From: Aegilops tauschii subsp. strangulata
Lineage: Eukaryota; Streptophyta; Magnoliopsida; Poales; Poaceae
NCBI RefSeq assembly: GCF_002575655.3
Contig: NC_053040.3
Coordinates: 358,110,267 to 358,174,266 of the forward strand
Direction of reading: 5' to 3'
Length of the DNA: 64,000 nucleotides
Shown: piece after piece, positions 45,950 through 56,594 of the stretch
Position numbering within the stretch: position 1 is the stretch's first letter
Layout of the letters: every line of letters starts with the position of its first letter
Notes under the pieces: generated by a model
The model's input: only the letters and a program-made list of their open reading frames with translations
Database searches by the model: none
What the model was told of the DNA's origin: nothing
Position numbers and translations under genes: made by a program

Positions 45950-46375
45950 AACGGTTATTCAGAAAACACCGTGGGCGATGACCTCAGGCAACGCACACAG
46001 TTTCTAGGAATATACAGTGTTGGATCAATGAACAATCACCCAAGACATTCTCTTCAAAACTGTTTGTGTTAGGCCACCTTGCGCAAAAGTTTACCACATA
46101 AAAATTGTGTGTGATGGACAGGCTTTGCCACATAGTTTCTTCTATGCACTGTGTGTGATGCATTCAATAACGCAAACGATAAAATTGTTAATATCGTGTG
46201 CAATGGCAATGCTATCACAAATGATTTAACAGGGAAAATTGTGTGTGATGTACCTGCGAATGGAAAAGTTTTCCTTGGAGCGACTGTGTGGGATGTATAT
46301 ACAAACAGAAACGTCTAGGGGGGAATGACTGTGTGGGATGTACTTACGACCGGAAATGATTTCGCCTGTATAATT
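45950..46375. repeat. Subterminal-like array (GTGTGNGATG words), left
   Basis: Repeated GTGTGTGATG or GTGTGGGATG words spaced 50-90 bp, mixed with AAACGGTT-like words. Matches the style of the array at 48490-49060; together they could be the ends of one decayed DNA transposon. Confidence 0.5.
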
Positions 46376-47041
46376 GTATTTTTTTGAGCACTACTATACG
46401 TCTAACCGTATTTGATCGCTCATCGATCGCACACGACCTCATTTTGCCGAGCATCTGTGCGAGGAGGGCATATCCCCGATGGTTTTTGGGTCGTGTGGGA
46501 AGGACCCCCCTATCGCCCACACTCACTTGGCGACGGTTCCAAATGCCGCGGAAAGGGGTTAAAAACCATTTGTATAGGACCTCGCTGTACCAGTGTGCAA
46601 GCCGGACTGTCGGCGGTGCGACGCAAACGCGACAGGCGTGCTTTTAGTGTGCCGCCTTTTCCTTTTGAACTTGCAAAGCGTAACATTTTCGTGCGATCGA
46701 TCGATAGAAATCCAGAAGAAAATGACGAGGGCGGGGCTTTCCGCGCATTAGGCCGGCTAGTTTGAGTGATATGACGTGCAAAAGTGCCGTCCACTTGCTC
46801 CATTTTTATGTAAGCAAGCGTCTACACTCTTATGCGGGAGGAGTGCGAAACACGGCGGATCTGATTTTGATCGAGGGATAATTGTTCCCTCCGAAATAAT
46901 GGAGCTCTGTTAGCGATTATAGCATGATAGTTAGGACATCTCAAGCGCTGACCCACAAATTTACCTTTCGACAACTATGTGAACTAACCAGACGAAATTC
47001 ACGCAAACAAAGCAAATTTCAAATTAACCAGATGAAATTCA
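46376..47041. other. Non-coding, no feature seen
   Basis: Mixed composition; short ORFs on both strands lack recognisable domains. The word CACTACTATACG at 46390 has no partner. Confidence 0.4.
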
Positions 47042-47675
47042 TTACATTTCAAAAACTTTTCCTATAAACTGGACGAAATTCATTACGTATTTTGCACAAA
47101 CCGTACTAAAACCTACAGTAAACCTAATATAACGATCGCCGGCGCCCGACCACCATGTCCGGCCATGAGCCCCGAGAACTGACGCTCTGGCTATTGCCTT
47201 TGCCTCCTCCTCATCCGCCTCGGCTTTGTCCAGCTCCGCCTCAATAACCTCCTCCTCTGGAGCAAAAGGTTTTGAAGATTTCCGCCTCCACGTCGCCGTC
47301 AAGCAGCTAATCGGCCGCCGATGTTTACCCCATAAAGCTTGGCGTCGACTGAGTGGAGGAGAGGTGGCCTTCCTGGGACCAGAGCGGTGGCGACCTACCA
47401 TGTACTACTCTTCCTCGCTGCCGGCTGCGCCTGCGCACGCGCACCGGCTTCATGGTCGTGGCAGCGGAGGGTGGCCGGGGGGGAGCCGGCGATGTCCTTC
47501 GTCTGCTCCTGCGACAGTATGTCCAAGAGAGCTTTGGAGCGTGCCCGAAGCGGAGGCGCCGATGTCCTTCGTCTGCTCCTCCGACAGTACGTCCAAGAGA
47601 GCTTTGGAGCGAAGGGAGGCCATGGTTGGAGTGGTGCCGACAGAAGGAAGGGACCGGAGGAGAATGACTGTGGGT
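47042..47675 (-). pseudogene. Decayed ORF region with an internal 70-bp duplication
   Basis: On the minus strand a protein-like frame starts MASLRSKALLDVLSEEQTKD near 47620. A 70-bp tandem copy (47491-47560 against 47561-47630) breaks the frame, and the end EEEVIEAELDKAEADEEEAK lies near 47250. Family unknown. Confidence 0.35.
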
Positions 47676-48489
47676 CTTTGGCTATGGCTGGGAGCTGGGG
47701 CTAAAGTTAATACAGCGGGCGAACGGCAATGAGCCACGGCACATGGATGGACGGCTGGCGCCAGAGTAGGTTCGTCGGCAGCCGCGTGTCATTAATGTGG
47801 GCGGCGGATGGACGGATGGCCGTGGCGCCGTTAACGCGGAGCAGTCGCTTGCACTGGGATGCCGCGCGGGTGGCGCTCTCTCGGCCGTTGCGCTGCTACA
47901 ATGCCGGCGCCAATGAGTGGTCGCGTCGGGCGTGAATGCCGCATTGACGTTCTGGAGCGACAGTGACCGTTTCTGGTGAGAAGCGCGCGCTAGCGATGGA
48001 AGGGGTTTCGGTAGGCCAGGGCGGTCAGACGCTGGCATGGTGGTAAATGTGAACTCATGGATGACGAGCCTTTGAAGTGTATGTGGCACGTATAGACAAC
48101 CAAGCATCCATGCAACCGCTCTTGTCACCAGCTAGCCTTCGACGACCACCATTAGACACCACACAACCATGCATAACTTAGGAATAATGGGCGAATCGAT
48201 CAAATACACACTTGTGTGCGGTGGCACGATGATCGATCGGTCACGTACATATATAGGTACCATAGTACCCTCTCTAGCTAGGCTGTTTTTAGAGATTGTC
48301 ATTGTGATGGATGATATACATGAGCAAGGCGCCAAGTCACGTCATCGCGTCATGTGCATAGCTATGGCTAATGTCGAGCAGCTCGGCACCCAAGAACGAG
48401 TATGACATTGGTGTTGAGCCAGGTGAATACGTGCTCCGTGTTCGAGGAGGCCACCACACTACTGCAGGAGACTGCTAACGCGACACTAT
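47676..48489. other. Non-coding, no feature seen
   Basis: GC-rich to about 48010, then AT-rich. ORFs here are short and show no known domain. Confidence 0.4.
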
Positions 48490-49060
48490 GATTAGAGACC
48501 CTTTGCCGAAACTGTGTGCGATGCAATAATCGCAAACGATGGTGTAAAAAACCCGTCAAAAAGGTGCAAAACGTTTGCGATGATGGATGCATTAAACACG
48601 GTTAACATTTTAGTTGCGTGTGCGATGCAGGGCATACGGTTAATCCATTCAAACTGTCTGCGATGAGGCAGAATAACAGAAACGGGCAGCCATAACAATG
48701 TATGTGCGATGCAGGACACATGGTTAATCCATTTGAACTATTTGCGATGAGGTAGAACAACAGAAACGGGCAGCCATATCAATGTGTGTGCGATATACGG
48801 CATACGGTTAACTCGGACAAACTATTTTCGATTAGGGAACACAACAGAAACGGTTCAACTTAACAAGATGTGTGTGATATGCAACATACAGTTCACATGG
48901 ATGAACTGTTTGCGATGAGACAAAAGAACACAAATGAGTCGTGTAAACAAGATGTGTGTGATACGTGGCAAACAGCCGACTCAGATGAACTGTTTGCGAT
49001 GAGAAATTACAACACAGACAGACGGTCAATACAGTTACTTCGTGTGTGATTTTATGTGTA
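48490..49060. repeat. Subterminal-like array, right: tandem units of about 90-100 bp
   Basis: At least five units with GTGTGCGATG, a CATACGGTTAA word, CAAACTGTTTGCGATGAG and AACAGAAACGG. Units diverge toward the right. Confidence 0.75.
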
Positions 49061-49074
49061 CAAAAAACTTTGAA

Positions 49075-50964
49075 AAATGCGAGGAGATGTGCACATCTAA
49101 GGAGCTGTTCAACCTGGCAACAAAGTGTGCAAGAGCTGAGGAGGGGTGCCTTTCCCTCCTCGAGATGCCAGCTGCGGGTGCAGAGGAGAAGAAGGCCAAG
49201 GCCAAGGACGTGAAGCGCAAGGAGGCAGCTGTGCTCGCAGCGGAGTCGGACACCAAGCGGGGCAGTGACCAGCCCGAGTCATCCAAGGGCAGCCGACCGT
49301 TCTGCGCCTTCCACAATCTGAACACCCACAACACTAGCGACTGTCAAGACCTCAGAGCCATTCGCGAAGGACGTTTCGGTTGATGCCCCGAGCGCAGCGA
49401 CCGGGGCTACGGCCGCGGAGGAGGACGTGGAGGCGGACGCTGCGACGACCGTGGCCCGTGCCAGGAGTGGCGCGACAGGCCTCGTGAGGACCGCTGGCAA
49501 GACCATCCTCGCGAGGGCGCCTGGAGGGACCAGCCTCGAGAGGATCGCCCTCAGGGCAAAGCCGGTCTTCCCCCGCTGTCGTCACCACCAAGAAGGAACG
49601 ACGATCACCATCAGGACGAGGGGGCTGGGGGCTTCCATGGGCCGCGTGCTATCGCCTGCATCTTGGGCGGCGCACAGGCCCGAGCCTCTCAACGTATCTT
49701 CAAACAGTTTGCTCGTGAAGTGAACGCGGTGCTCCCCAAGCTCAAGGCCACGCGCGTGCTCAGGTGGTCCCAATGCGCCATCACTTTCAACTCGGCAGAT
49801 CAGCTCAAGTGCGCAGCCACCGCTAGCGCTCTCCCGATGCTTTGTTCACCAGTCATCAGCATTGTGCAAGTTACCAAGACCCTCATCGACGGCGGCGCAG
49901 GGCTCAACGTCCTATCAGTCGACACGTTCGACAACCTCCAGGTCCCATATGAGCAGCTTCAGCCTACCAAGCCTTTATCAGGAGTGACCGACGGTTCCAC
50001 CACACCGATAGGGCAAGTCCGTCTGCCTGTCACCATCAGGGAGCACAAGAACTACCGCACCGAGCTCCTCGACTTCGATGTTGCACACATCCGCCTGCCG
50101 TACAATGCCATCCTCGGGTATCCGGCCCTGGCCAAGTTCAAGGCAGTCACCCACCACGGCTACAACGTCCTCAAGATGCCGGGAAGCGGCGGAATTATCA
50201 CGGTCCCATGTGAAGAGAGAGATGCGGTGTGCTCCCTCGGGCGCGCCTTCCAAGCTGCAGCAATCAACGACCCCGACAGCAGAAGCGAGGGCCCTCCTGA
50301 GGCCCTCCCCAAGAAGAAGAAGCAGTTGTGCGGTGCAGGATCTCAGGAGGGCGGCAACGCAGCTGGAGCCTCCTCAGGATCAGCGCCCGCTCCGGTGGTG
50401 CCTCCTTCCATCGCATAGGAAGGCGCACTTGGCGCCCTCCTCGGGCAGGGCTCAAGGGCTCTCTTCTGGAGAGCCTCGAACCTTGCCAACCTCACAAGGG
50501 AGGCGCTTGGGCACCACTTGGAGGCGTGCTTTGCGGCACGTTTCCCTCAGGAGAACAAAGGGCAAGGAGTGCCCACCACTCGGGAGTTCATCACCAAGGC
50601 CACTCAGGAACTGCAAGATGCAAGGGCTTTGCGCGGCGACCGCCTCTCACAAGGCGCAGATCCCCATCCAAGCGAGGATGCCGGGCTGCGCGTCTCCATC
50701 GACGTCCCAGGGCTCAACAGGGCCACATCTCAGGAGTGTTTCTGGCCTTCGCGTGTGGGCCATTGCGAGGGCCCATCATACAGCTATGTTCGCATGCCCT
50801 TCGGCTTGCTGAGCGTGGCGTCAGCCTATCAGCGCAACATGCGGCGTGTCCTGGCGGCTCAGGAGGCCAGGTACCACGCCGTCCTAGAAGAGATGGAGAC
50901 GGTCTTCAAGGAACCACCCGAGCCCCCAGAGCCTCCCGAGGCTCAGGGTCCCGGTGGCTCGTGA
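49075..50964 (+). pseudogene. Gypsy B2 gag-protease-RT remnant in one frame, two in-frame stops
   Basis: A single frame runs from MCTSKELFNLATKCARAEEG through the zinc-knuckle-like CAFHNLNTHNTSDC, TGA at 49381-49383, an Arg/Asp/Gly-rich region, the protease motif KTLIDGGAGLNVLSVDTFDN, TAG at 50416-50418, and an RT remnant (GLRVSIDVPGLNRA, YVRMPFGLLSVASAYQR) to 50964. The TGA is a C-to-T change compared with B1. The TAG is shared with B1. YVDD, RNase H and integrase are absent. Confidence 0.8.
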
Positions 50965-52141
50965 GGAGCTACCCCTTCGCGGCACGCCTTCGGCTACACC
51001 AACTCTCCTTCGTCTACAAAACCAGGTGACATTTTCCAAGTTCGTTTAGCTGGGAGCGCCCCTCGGGCTGCATTATTCCCAGGCCGCGTGGGTCCGTCCC
51101 TGTGGCATGTATCCCTTTTGCTTGTGTCTTTAGCTTACCTTGCTGGGGGCGCCCCTCGGGCTGCATCATCCCCAAGCCGCTCGGGCCAGACCCAGTGGCA
51201 TGTATCTCCTGCATTTACCCAAGCTGATGTGCCTCCCATGCTTAATCTGCCTATGATTACCGTCTGCTCGGTTGCCACCCGCCACGGGTCGACCCCTCTG
51301 TGGTGCAATCCGCTTGCGCATTAAAAGGGGGGCTCCTGAGCATCGTGACTCAGGAGCTCTTACTGGCTCTCCAGCCCTCACCCCCTAGCCTTGACCACGG
51401 CATCGCGACCTGGCATACCAGCGGCGGCTAAGCTCGCTCGAGGGCCGGGACCTGAGCACGTAGAGCGCTTGCACCTAATCGTCTCGCAGGAACACACACA
51501 GCCATCGAAGACTCAAGACCAGGCGCAACCCGCCTTGAGGTAGGGCCTCGTGAGTCCCGCGCTAGCTCACGAGTGCCCGGATACACCTCGCAGCCCTACC
51601 GTGCAAGCCACGTGTCAGGGCGGGGTTGTACACACCCCGGGGGCTCCTCCCGGAGGGGCCCCCCTCCCACGCACAAGTGGAAGCACCATGCTCCGCGCTG
51701 GTCATCGACACTGCCGAGGAGTGGCTATGCCCCTGCACAAGCAGAAGCACTATGCTCCGCGCTGGTGATAAACAACTAAGGGCGGCTCCACGGTCGTACC
51801 AACCGCAACGCCTCCCCTCGGGAGAGCCGCGCGAGGGGGCTGGACACGGGGGCTGCGCTCGGGTCACGCCCAAGCGCACGCCACCCAACCAGGCCTCCCG
51901 GGCCTGGGGGCTGCTCTTGGGTCACGCCCAAGCGCAAGCCGCCCAAACGGGTCTCCCGGACCTGGTCGTCGCACGCCCCTCCCGAGGCCTCGGCGAGGGA
52001 AGGTATGGAGATTGTTTGCACGTCAAGGGGGACTCCTGAGCATCGCGACTCAGGAGTCTAACTAGTCACGTAGCCCATCACTCCTTGCTCCGTCCTGGTC
52101 TCCGGTCGGCCCAATGGCGGTTGAGGTATGCGCGGGGCCGG
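50965..52141 (+). other. GC-rich non-coding segment of gypsy B2
   Basis: Matches B1 19031-20086 in opposite orientation and one unit of its 180-bp repeat. Imperfect palindromes of the CTCCTGAGCATCGNGACTCA type lie near 51330 and 52030. No gene supported. Confidence 0.6.
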
Positions 52142-52621
52142 TGAGGGAGTCCTGGATTAAGGGGTCCTCCGGCGTCCGACCTGTTATCTATTGGGCCGGA
52201 CTAATGGGCTGTGAAGACATGAAGGCCGAAGACTATACCTATGTCTGGATTGGACTCTCCTTCGCGTGGAAGGCAAGCTAGGCGACCGACTATGAAGATT
52301 CCCTCTTATGTAACCGACCTCGTGTAACCCTAGATCTCTCCGGTGTCTATATAAACAGGAGAGCATTGTCCGGATAGGACAGATTCATTACCATATACTC
52401 ATAGGCTACACTTCTAGGGTTTAGCCATTACGATCTTGTGGTAGATCAACTCTTGTAACACTCATATTCATCAAGATCAATCAAGCAGGAAGTAGGGTAT
52501 TACCTCCATAGAGAGGGCCCGAACCTGGGTAAACATTGTGTCCCCCGTCTCCTGTTACCATCGATCCTAGACGCATAGTTCGGGACCCCCTACCCGAGAT
52601 CCGCCGGTTTTGACACCGACA
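52142..52621 (+). repeat. Gypsy D 5' LTR
   Basis: Starts TGAGGGAGTCCTGGATTAAG, ends TTTTGACACCGACA. This LTR type is common in Triticeae; I do not assign a family name. Confidence 0.88.
52347..52356 (+). promoter_or_regulatory. TATA box in the gypsy D LTR
   Basis: CTATATAAAC on the plus strand, after CTCTCCGGTGT. Confidence 0.65.
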
Positions 52622-52639
52622 TTGGTGCTTTCATTGAGA
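52622..52639 (+). other. Primer binding site of gypsy D
   Basis: TTGGTGCTTTCATTGAGA directly after the LTR. Confidence 0.7.
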
Positions 52640-52669
52640 GTTCCACTGTGCCGTTGATGAAAGGACTCG

Positions 52670-54818
52670 ATGGCCCCCTCGATCGTCAGTAATGACACCG
52701 TCCAGGGAGGAACCTTCCTCCCCGGACAAATCTTCGTGTTCGGCGGCTTCATACTGCGGGCCAACTCACTTGGCCGTCTGGAGCAGATCGATAGCTACGC
52801 CCCTGGCCACCAGGTCAGATTTGGAAGCCTAAAATACGTCGCAGATATCCATGGAGACTTGATCTTCAATGGATTTGAGTCTGCGGCAGTTGCTTCCCCG
52901 TGCTCCGATGAACATGATTTAAATCTGTTATCGGACTACGACCAGGAGATGGATCCTGTTGCTGCAACGGCTTCAGAACCGAAGCAGATCGTGCCCTCTG
53001 AGGCCACGAAGCCTACGGCGTTGGATCCGCACACGGACTCGACATCCTGCAATGCTCGCGTCAATGGAACCTCGGAGTCGTATCCGGCCATATGTTCCGG
53101 ACCAGATACGCCTGCGGATACCGAGCTGGATCGGTTATCGATTTTCAAATTTAGCGCTGCAGACATCTTCCAGCATTCGCCTTTGGGTGACGTACTAAAC
53201 TCTTTGAAGAAATTGTCCTTGGAGGAAGGCTCACAGCCGAACTATGTTCGGTTCGAGCTAGAGGCGGATGACGAGGAATTTTTTTCCCACCTGCCACCCA
53301 CTTCGTAGCCACCGTCGATGATTTAACCGACGTGCTTGACTATGGCTCCGAAGACATCGACGATATGGACGACGATGCCAACAAGGAGCAAGGCCAAGGC
53401 CCGCCATTTACTGGACGCTGGACGGCCACCTCTTCCTATGACGTGTACATGGTGGATACACCCAAAGGATAAGGCGACGACAAAGAAGAGCCAGACGCTA
53501 ATAAACCCTCTGAGACACAATCCAAGCGCCGACGCCCCAAACGCCGCTCTAAGCCTCTACGTTCCAAAGACGGCAACACCGACACCGGAGAAAATAGCAC
53601 TCCGGGCGACGCTGAAAACAATGAAGATCATACCGGAGCTACGTCCGAACAGGAGGAAAACGGCAACGAGCAGGACAACCCTGATGAACAGGCCATAGAA
53701 GATGACCCGGAGGACGATAGCTACCATCCACCCTCCAAGGAGGAGACAAGCCTCGGCAACGACGACTTCATCGTGCCTGAGGATCCTCTAGAGCAGGAGC
53801 GCTTTAAACTACCACTCATAGCAACTGCAAGGAGCCTGAAAAAGAAACATCAGCAGCTTCAAGCCGAACAAGATCTGCTCGTCGACAGATGGACTGTCGT
53901 CCTGACAGCTGAAGAATACGGCCTCAAGCGCCCACCCAAGAGCTACCCAAAACGCAAACTGCTACCTCAGTTCGATGAGGAGGCACCAGATCCCATACAT
54001 CCCTCACGCAATGCGGACCGGCCACCACGTGGTCGGGATACAGAGGCAGACCGGCCAACCCGCGGTCGGGATAAAACGGCAAACCATGCTGAACAGTAGC
54101 CTGCCCCACCGCTTCACAAAAACAGGGACAGACCAGCTCGGGATCACACATACGACCTTCGGCAGACCCTGGAAAGTAAAGCAGGACATACAAGGTCAAT
54201 CTATGGATCACGAGGTCGTGCCTCGAAGCATGACAACGGCTACCTATTCCAGCGTGACAAATCTAACCACGCCCGGGCCGACTACCGCAGACGGACTCCA
54301 TCTGGGCTACGCCGCGATGCGGCCCGGTACAGAGGTGCCGCACACCCCCTCTACTTCACAGATGAAGTACTGGATCACGAATTTCCTGAGGGATTCAAAC
54401 CAGTCAACATCGAATCCTATGACGGCACAACTGATCCCGCAGTACGGATCGAGGATTTCATCCTCCACATCCACATGGCTCGAGGAGATGATCTCCATGC
54501 CATTAAATACCTCCCACTCAAGCTCAAAGGGCCAGCTCGGCACTGGCTCAACAACCTGCCTGAAAACTCTATCGGCAGCTGGGAGGACTTGGAAGAAGCT
54601 TTCCTGGACAACTTCCAAGGAACTTATGTCCGGCCACCTCACGCCGATGACTTAAGCCACATAGTTCAACAACCTGGAGAATCAGCCAGAAAATTCTGGA
54701 CAAGGTTCCTAACCAAAAAGAACCAGATCGTTGACTGTCCGGATGTCGAGGCATTAGCAGCCTTCAAACACAGCATCCGTGACGAATGGCTAGCACGCCA
54801 CCTCGGCCAAGAAAAGCC
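52670..54818 (+). pseudogene. Gypsy D gag, frameshifted, stopped and truncated
   Basis: Starts MAPSIVSNDTVQGGTFLPGQ at 52670. The first frame ends at 53308 after a shift near 53290. The true frame continues through a long acidic linker with stops at 53470 and 54097-54099. The capsid domain (Retrotrans_gag type) reads SYDGTTDPAVRIEDFILHIH and ARHWLNNLPENSIGSWEDLE, and the protein breaks at WLARHLGQEK where gypsy E begins. Gag forms the particle coat of the element. Confidence 0.8.
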
Positions 54819-56011
54819 TGTCGGGTGGTTGGTGCGACATATGCCAAGGGATGGCTTATCATTGTGGGAGCCAATAAGACGTCGCCGGTGCCTGGAAACG
54901 GGATGAGGCGAAGACATGCACGCCGGCAGATCTTACCCAGGTTCGGGGCTCTCCGAGGAGATAACACCCCTAGTCCTGCTCTGCGGGGTCTCCGCATGAT
55001 CACTAGATCAGGAAAGGTAGCTACAATCGCACCTAGAGCTGTTTTGGGGTTCAAGGGAGAAGAAGAACAAGGCTAGCTCTATCTTCTCTCTATCTATGGT
55101 GTGTGTGTGTCGTGCTTAGAAGCCAACTATGCTCAGAGGCCAACCCTTTGCATGGGTGCTCCGGGGGGTTTATATAGGCCTACCCCCGGGGGTACAATGG
55201 TAATCCGACTGGGAGATGGTCCCAGCCGTCAGTGTCTACGCTCGCCGGCTTCTCCGCCGGCTGCTGGGTCCCGCCAGCTGCTGGGTCCCGCCAGCTGCCG
55301 GCTACTTGGTCGATAGGCCGGCCCCACCGCCTAGGGTCTTGTCGGCGGCTGCTTAATGTAGCCGCGCCTCTGATGACGAGGGCTTTGTCGAGGTAAGTGT
55401 GGCTACAGTGGGCCGCCTCGGGGGCTCTCACTGTAGCCTTACCTCATCTTGTCTCCTTAATGGGGCTCCTCCTTCGAGGAAGGGAGTAGCCGGCTTCGGG
55501 GGGCCGGCTATGCCCTTGGCCGACTGGGAGAGGCCGGGCCGTCTTTGCGCCTCTCTCTGGCCGAAGGGGCCCGCCGCCCTTGGGCCGTACGGGAGTCTGT
55601 CGTGGATGACGTCGAGGCTAGCATGGCTACAGTGCGAAGCCGCACGGGAGACGGTCGTCCCGTACGGCCTCCTGTAGCCATGCCTGCCTCGGGCTTTGGG
55701 GATAGTGGGCCGCACTGTGGCCACTCCCCGTCTTGTCGCCGTTATGTGGGAACAGCTTTGGTGGTTGTGATCTTGGCCGGCTCCTAGGAGTCGGCGTCCT
55801 TCTTGGCCGGCTTCTTGGACTCGGCCACCCCATAGTCGTCCTAGGGAGGGGTTGTTTGAGGCTGGGTCGCCTTCCGGGAGTCGGCTTCAGAGGTAGCCGG
55901 CCAGGGAAGGCGGCCCAAATGCTTGGAGTGCTTGAAGGCCCAAAGGCCTGATAATTTTTCTGAAGAACCAGGGGTAGTCGGCTAGGCTACCCGTGGCCAT
56001 TATCTCCGACA
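54819..56011 (-). repeat. Gypsy E 3' LTR
   Basis: Starts TGTCGGGTGG, ends TCTCCGACA, about 1.19 kb. Next to it the minus strand reads CTTCGGGGACTAC then TGTCGG, the same junction as in B1. Confidence 0.88.
55170..55179 (-). promoter_or_regulatory. TATA box in the gypsy E LTR
   Basis: Minus strand CCTATATAAA, consistent with transcription of the element on the minus strand. Confidence 0.6.
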
Positions 56012-56448
56012 GTAGTCCCCGAAGCTGATTGGGCTTCGAGGTGGAATAGGGGTTCAGAAGCTCGATCAGCTTCCTATCGTGACAAGCCGGCAGCTGGGAG
56101 CCGGCCTTGGTCAGGCGCGCCGCCTGAGTCGAAATCTTCTCGAGTCGGAGGGCGGGAGCCCGCTGGCACGTGCACCGGGCCGCAGGCCGGCCACGGGCCG
56201 TCTGCGAACCACGTGGCCGGAAAGCCTGCCAGCCCACGCGCGTGACGGGATGTCGCTGCAGGGAAGGGGCCCGCCACGTCCGCACCCCGGCCCAGGCACG
56301 GATCCTTTGTATCCCGAAACCGCCCGCACGTCTCGTGCGGCAGTTTCGGCTCGCATTTATGCGCAATAATCGCGAGACGTGGGGGGAGTGGGCGCAGTTA
56401 ATCCCACGTCTCCCCCACGTCCGGCCTCTTCGGCCTTGCCTCGCGAGG

Positions 56449-56458
56449 CTATAAGTAG
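56449..56458 (+). promoter_or_regulatory. Possible TATA box of the antisense gene of gypsy E
   Basis: Plus strand CTATAAGTAG, 137 bp before the ATG at 56595. It suggests the antisense gene has its own promoter next to the 3' LTR. Confidence 0.5.
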
Positions 56459-56594
56459 GGGGAGGTGGAGGGCGGCAGGCCTTCGCACGCTCCGCCTACT
56501 TCCACCGTTTTCTTCGCTCGCCCGCTCTCGCGACAGCGCCTCGCCGCCGCGCTCTTCCACTGCGCATTCCTCCGCCGCCGCGCTAGCTTTCTCC

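Larger units (their letters stand above)
49075..52141 (+). mobile_element. Gypsy B2: truncated second copy of the B family, opposite orientation
   Basis: From about 49075 the plus strand matches B1 gag, protease, RT remnant and the GC-rich segment in order. LTRs and the gag N-terminus are missing on the left, and the right side is cut by the gypsy D LTR at 52142. The left junction lies in the repeat array without a visible target duplication. Confidence 0.85.
52142..54818 (+). mobile_element. Gypsy D: 5' LTR and gag, cut by gypsy E
   Basis: LTR 52142-52621, primer site, leader and gag follow in order on the plus strand until gypsy E starts at 54819. The rest of D must lie beyond E, outside the window. 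It is inserted in the B2 segment; GCCGG at 52137-52141 would be its target duplication. Confidence 0.88.
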
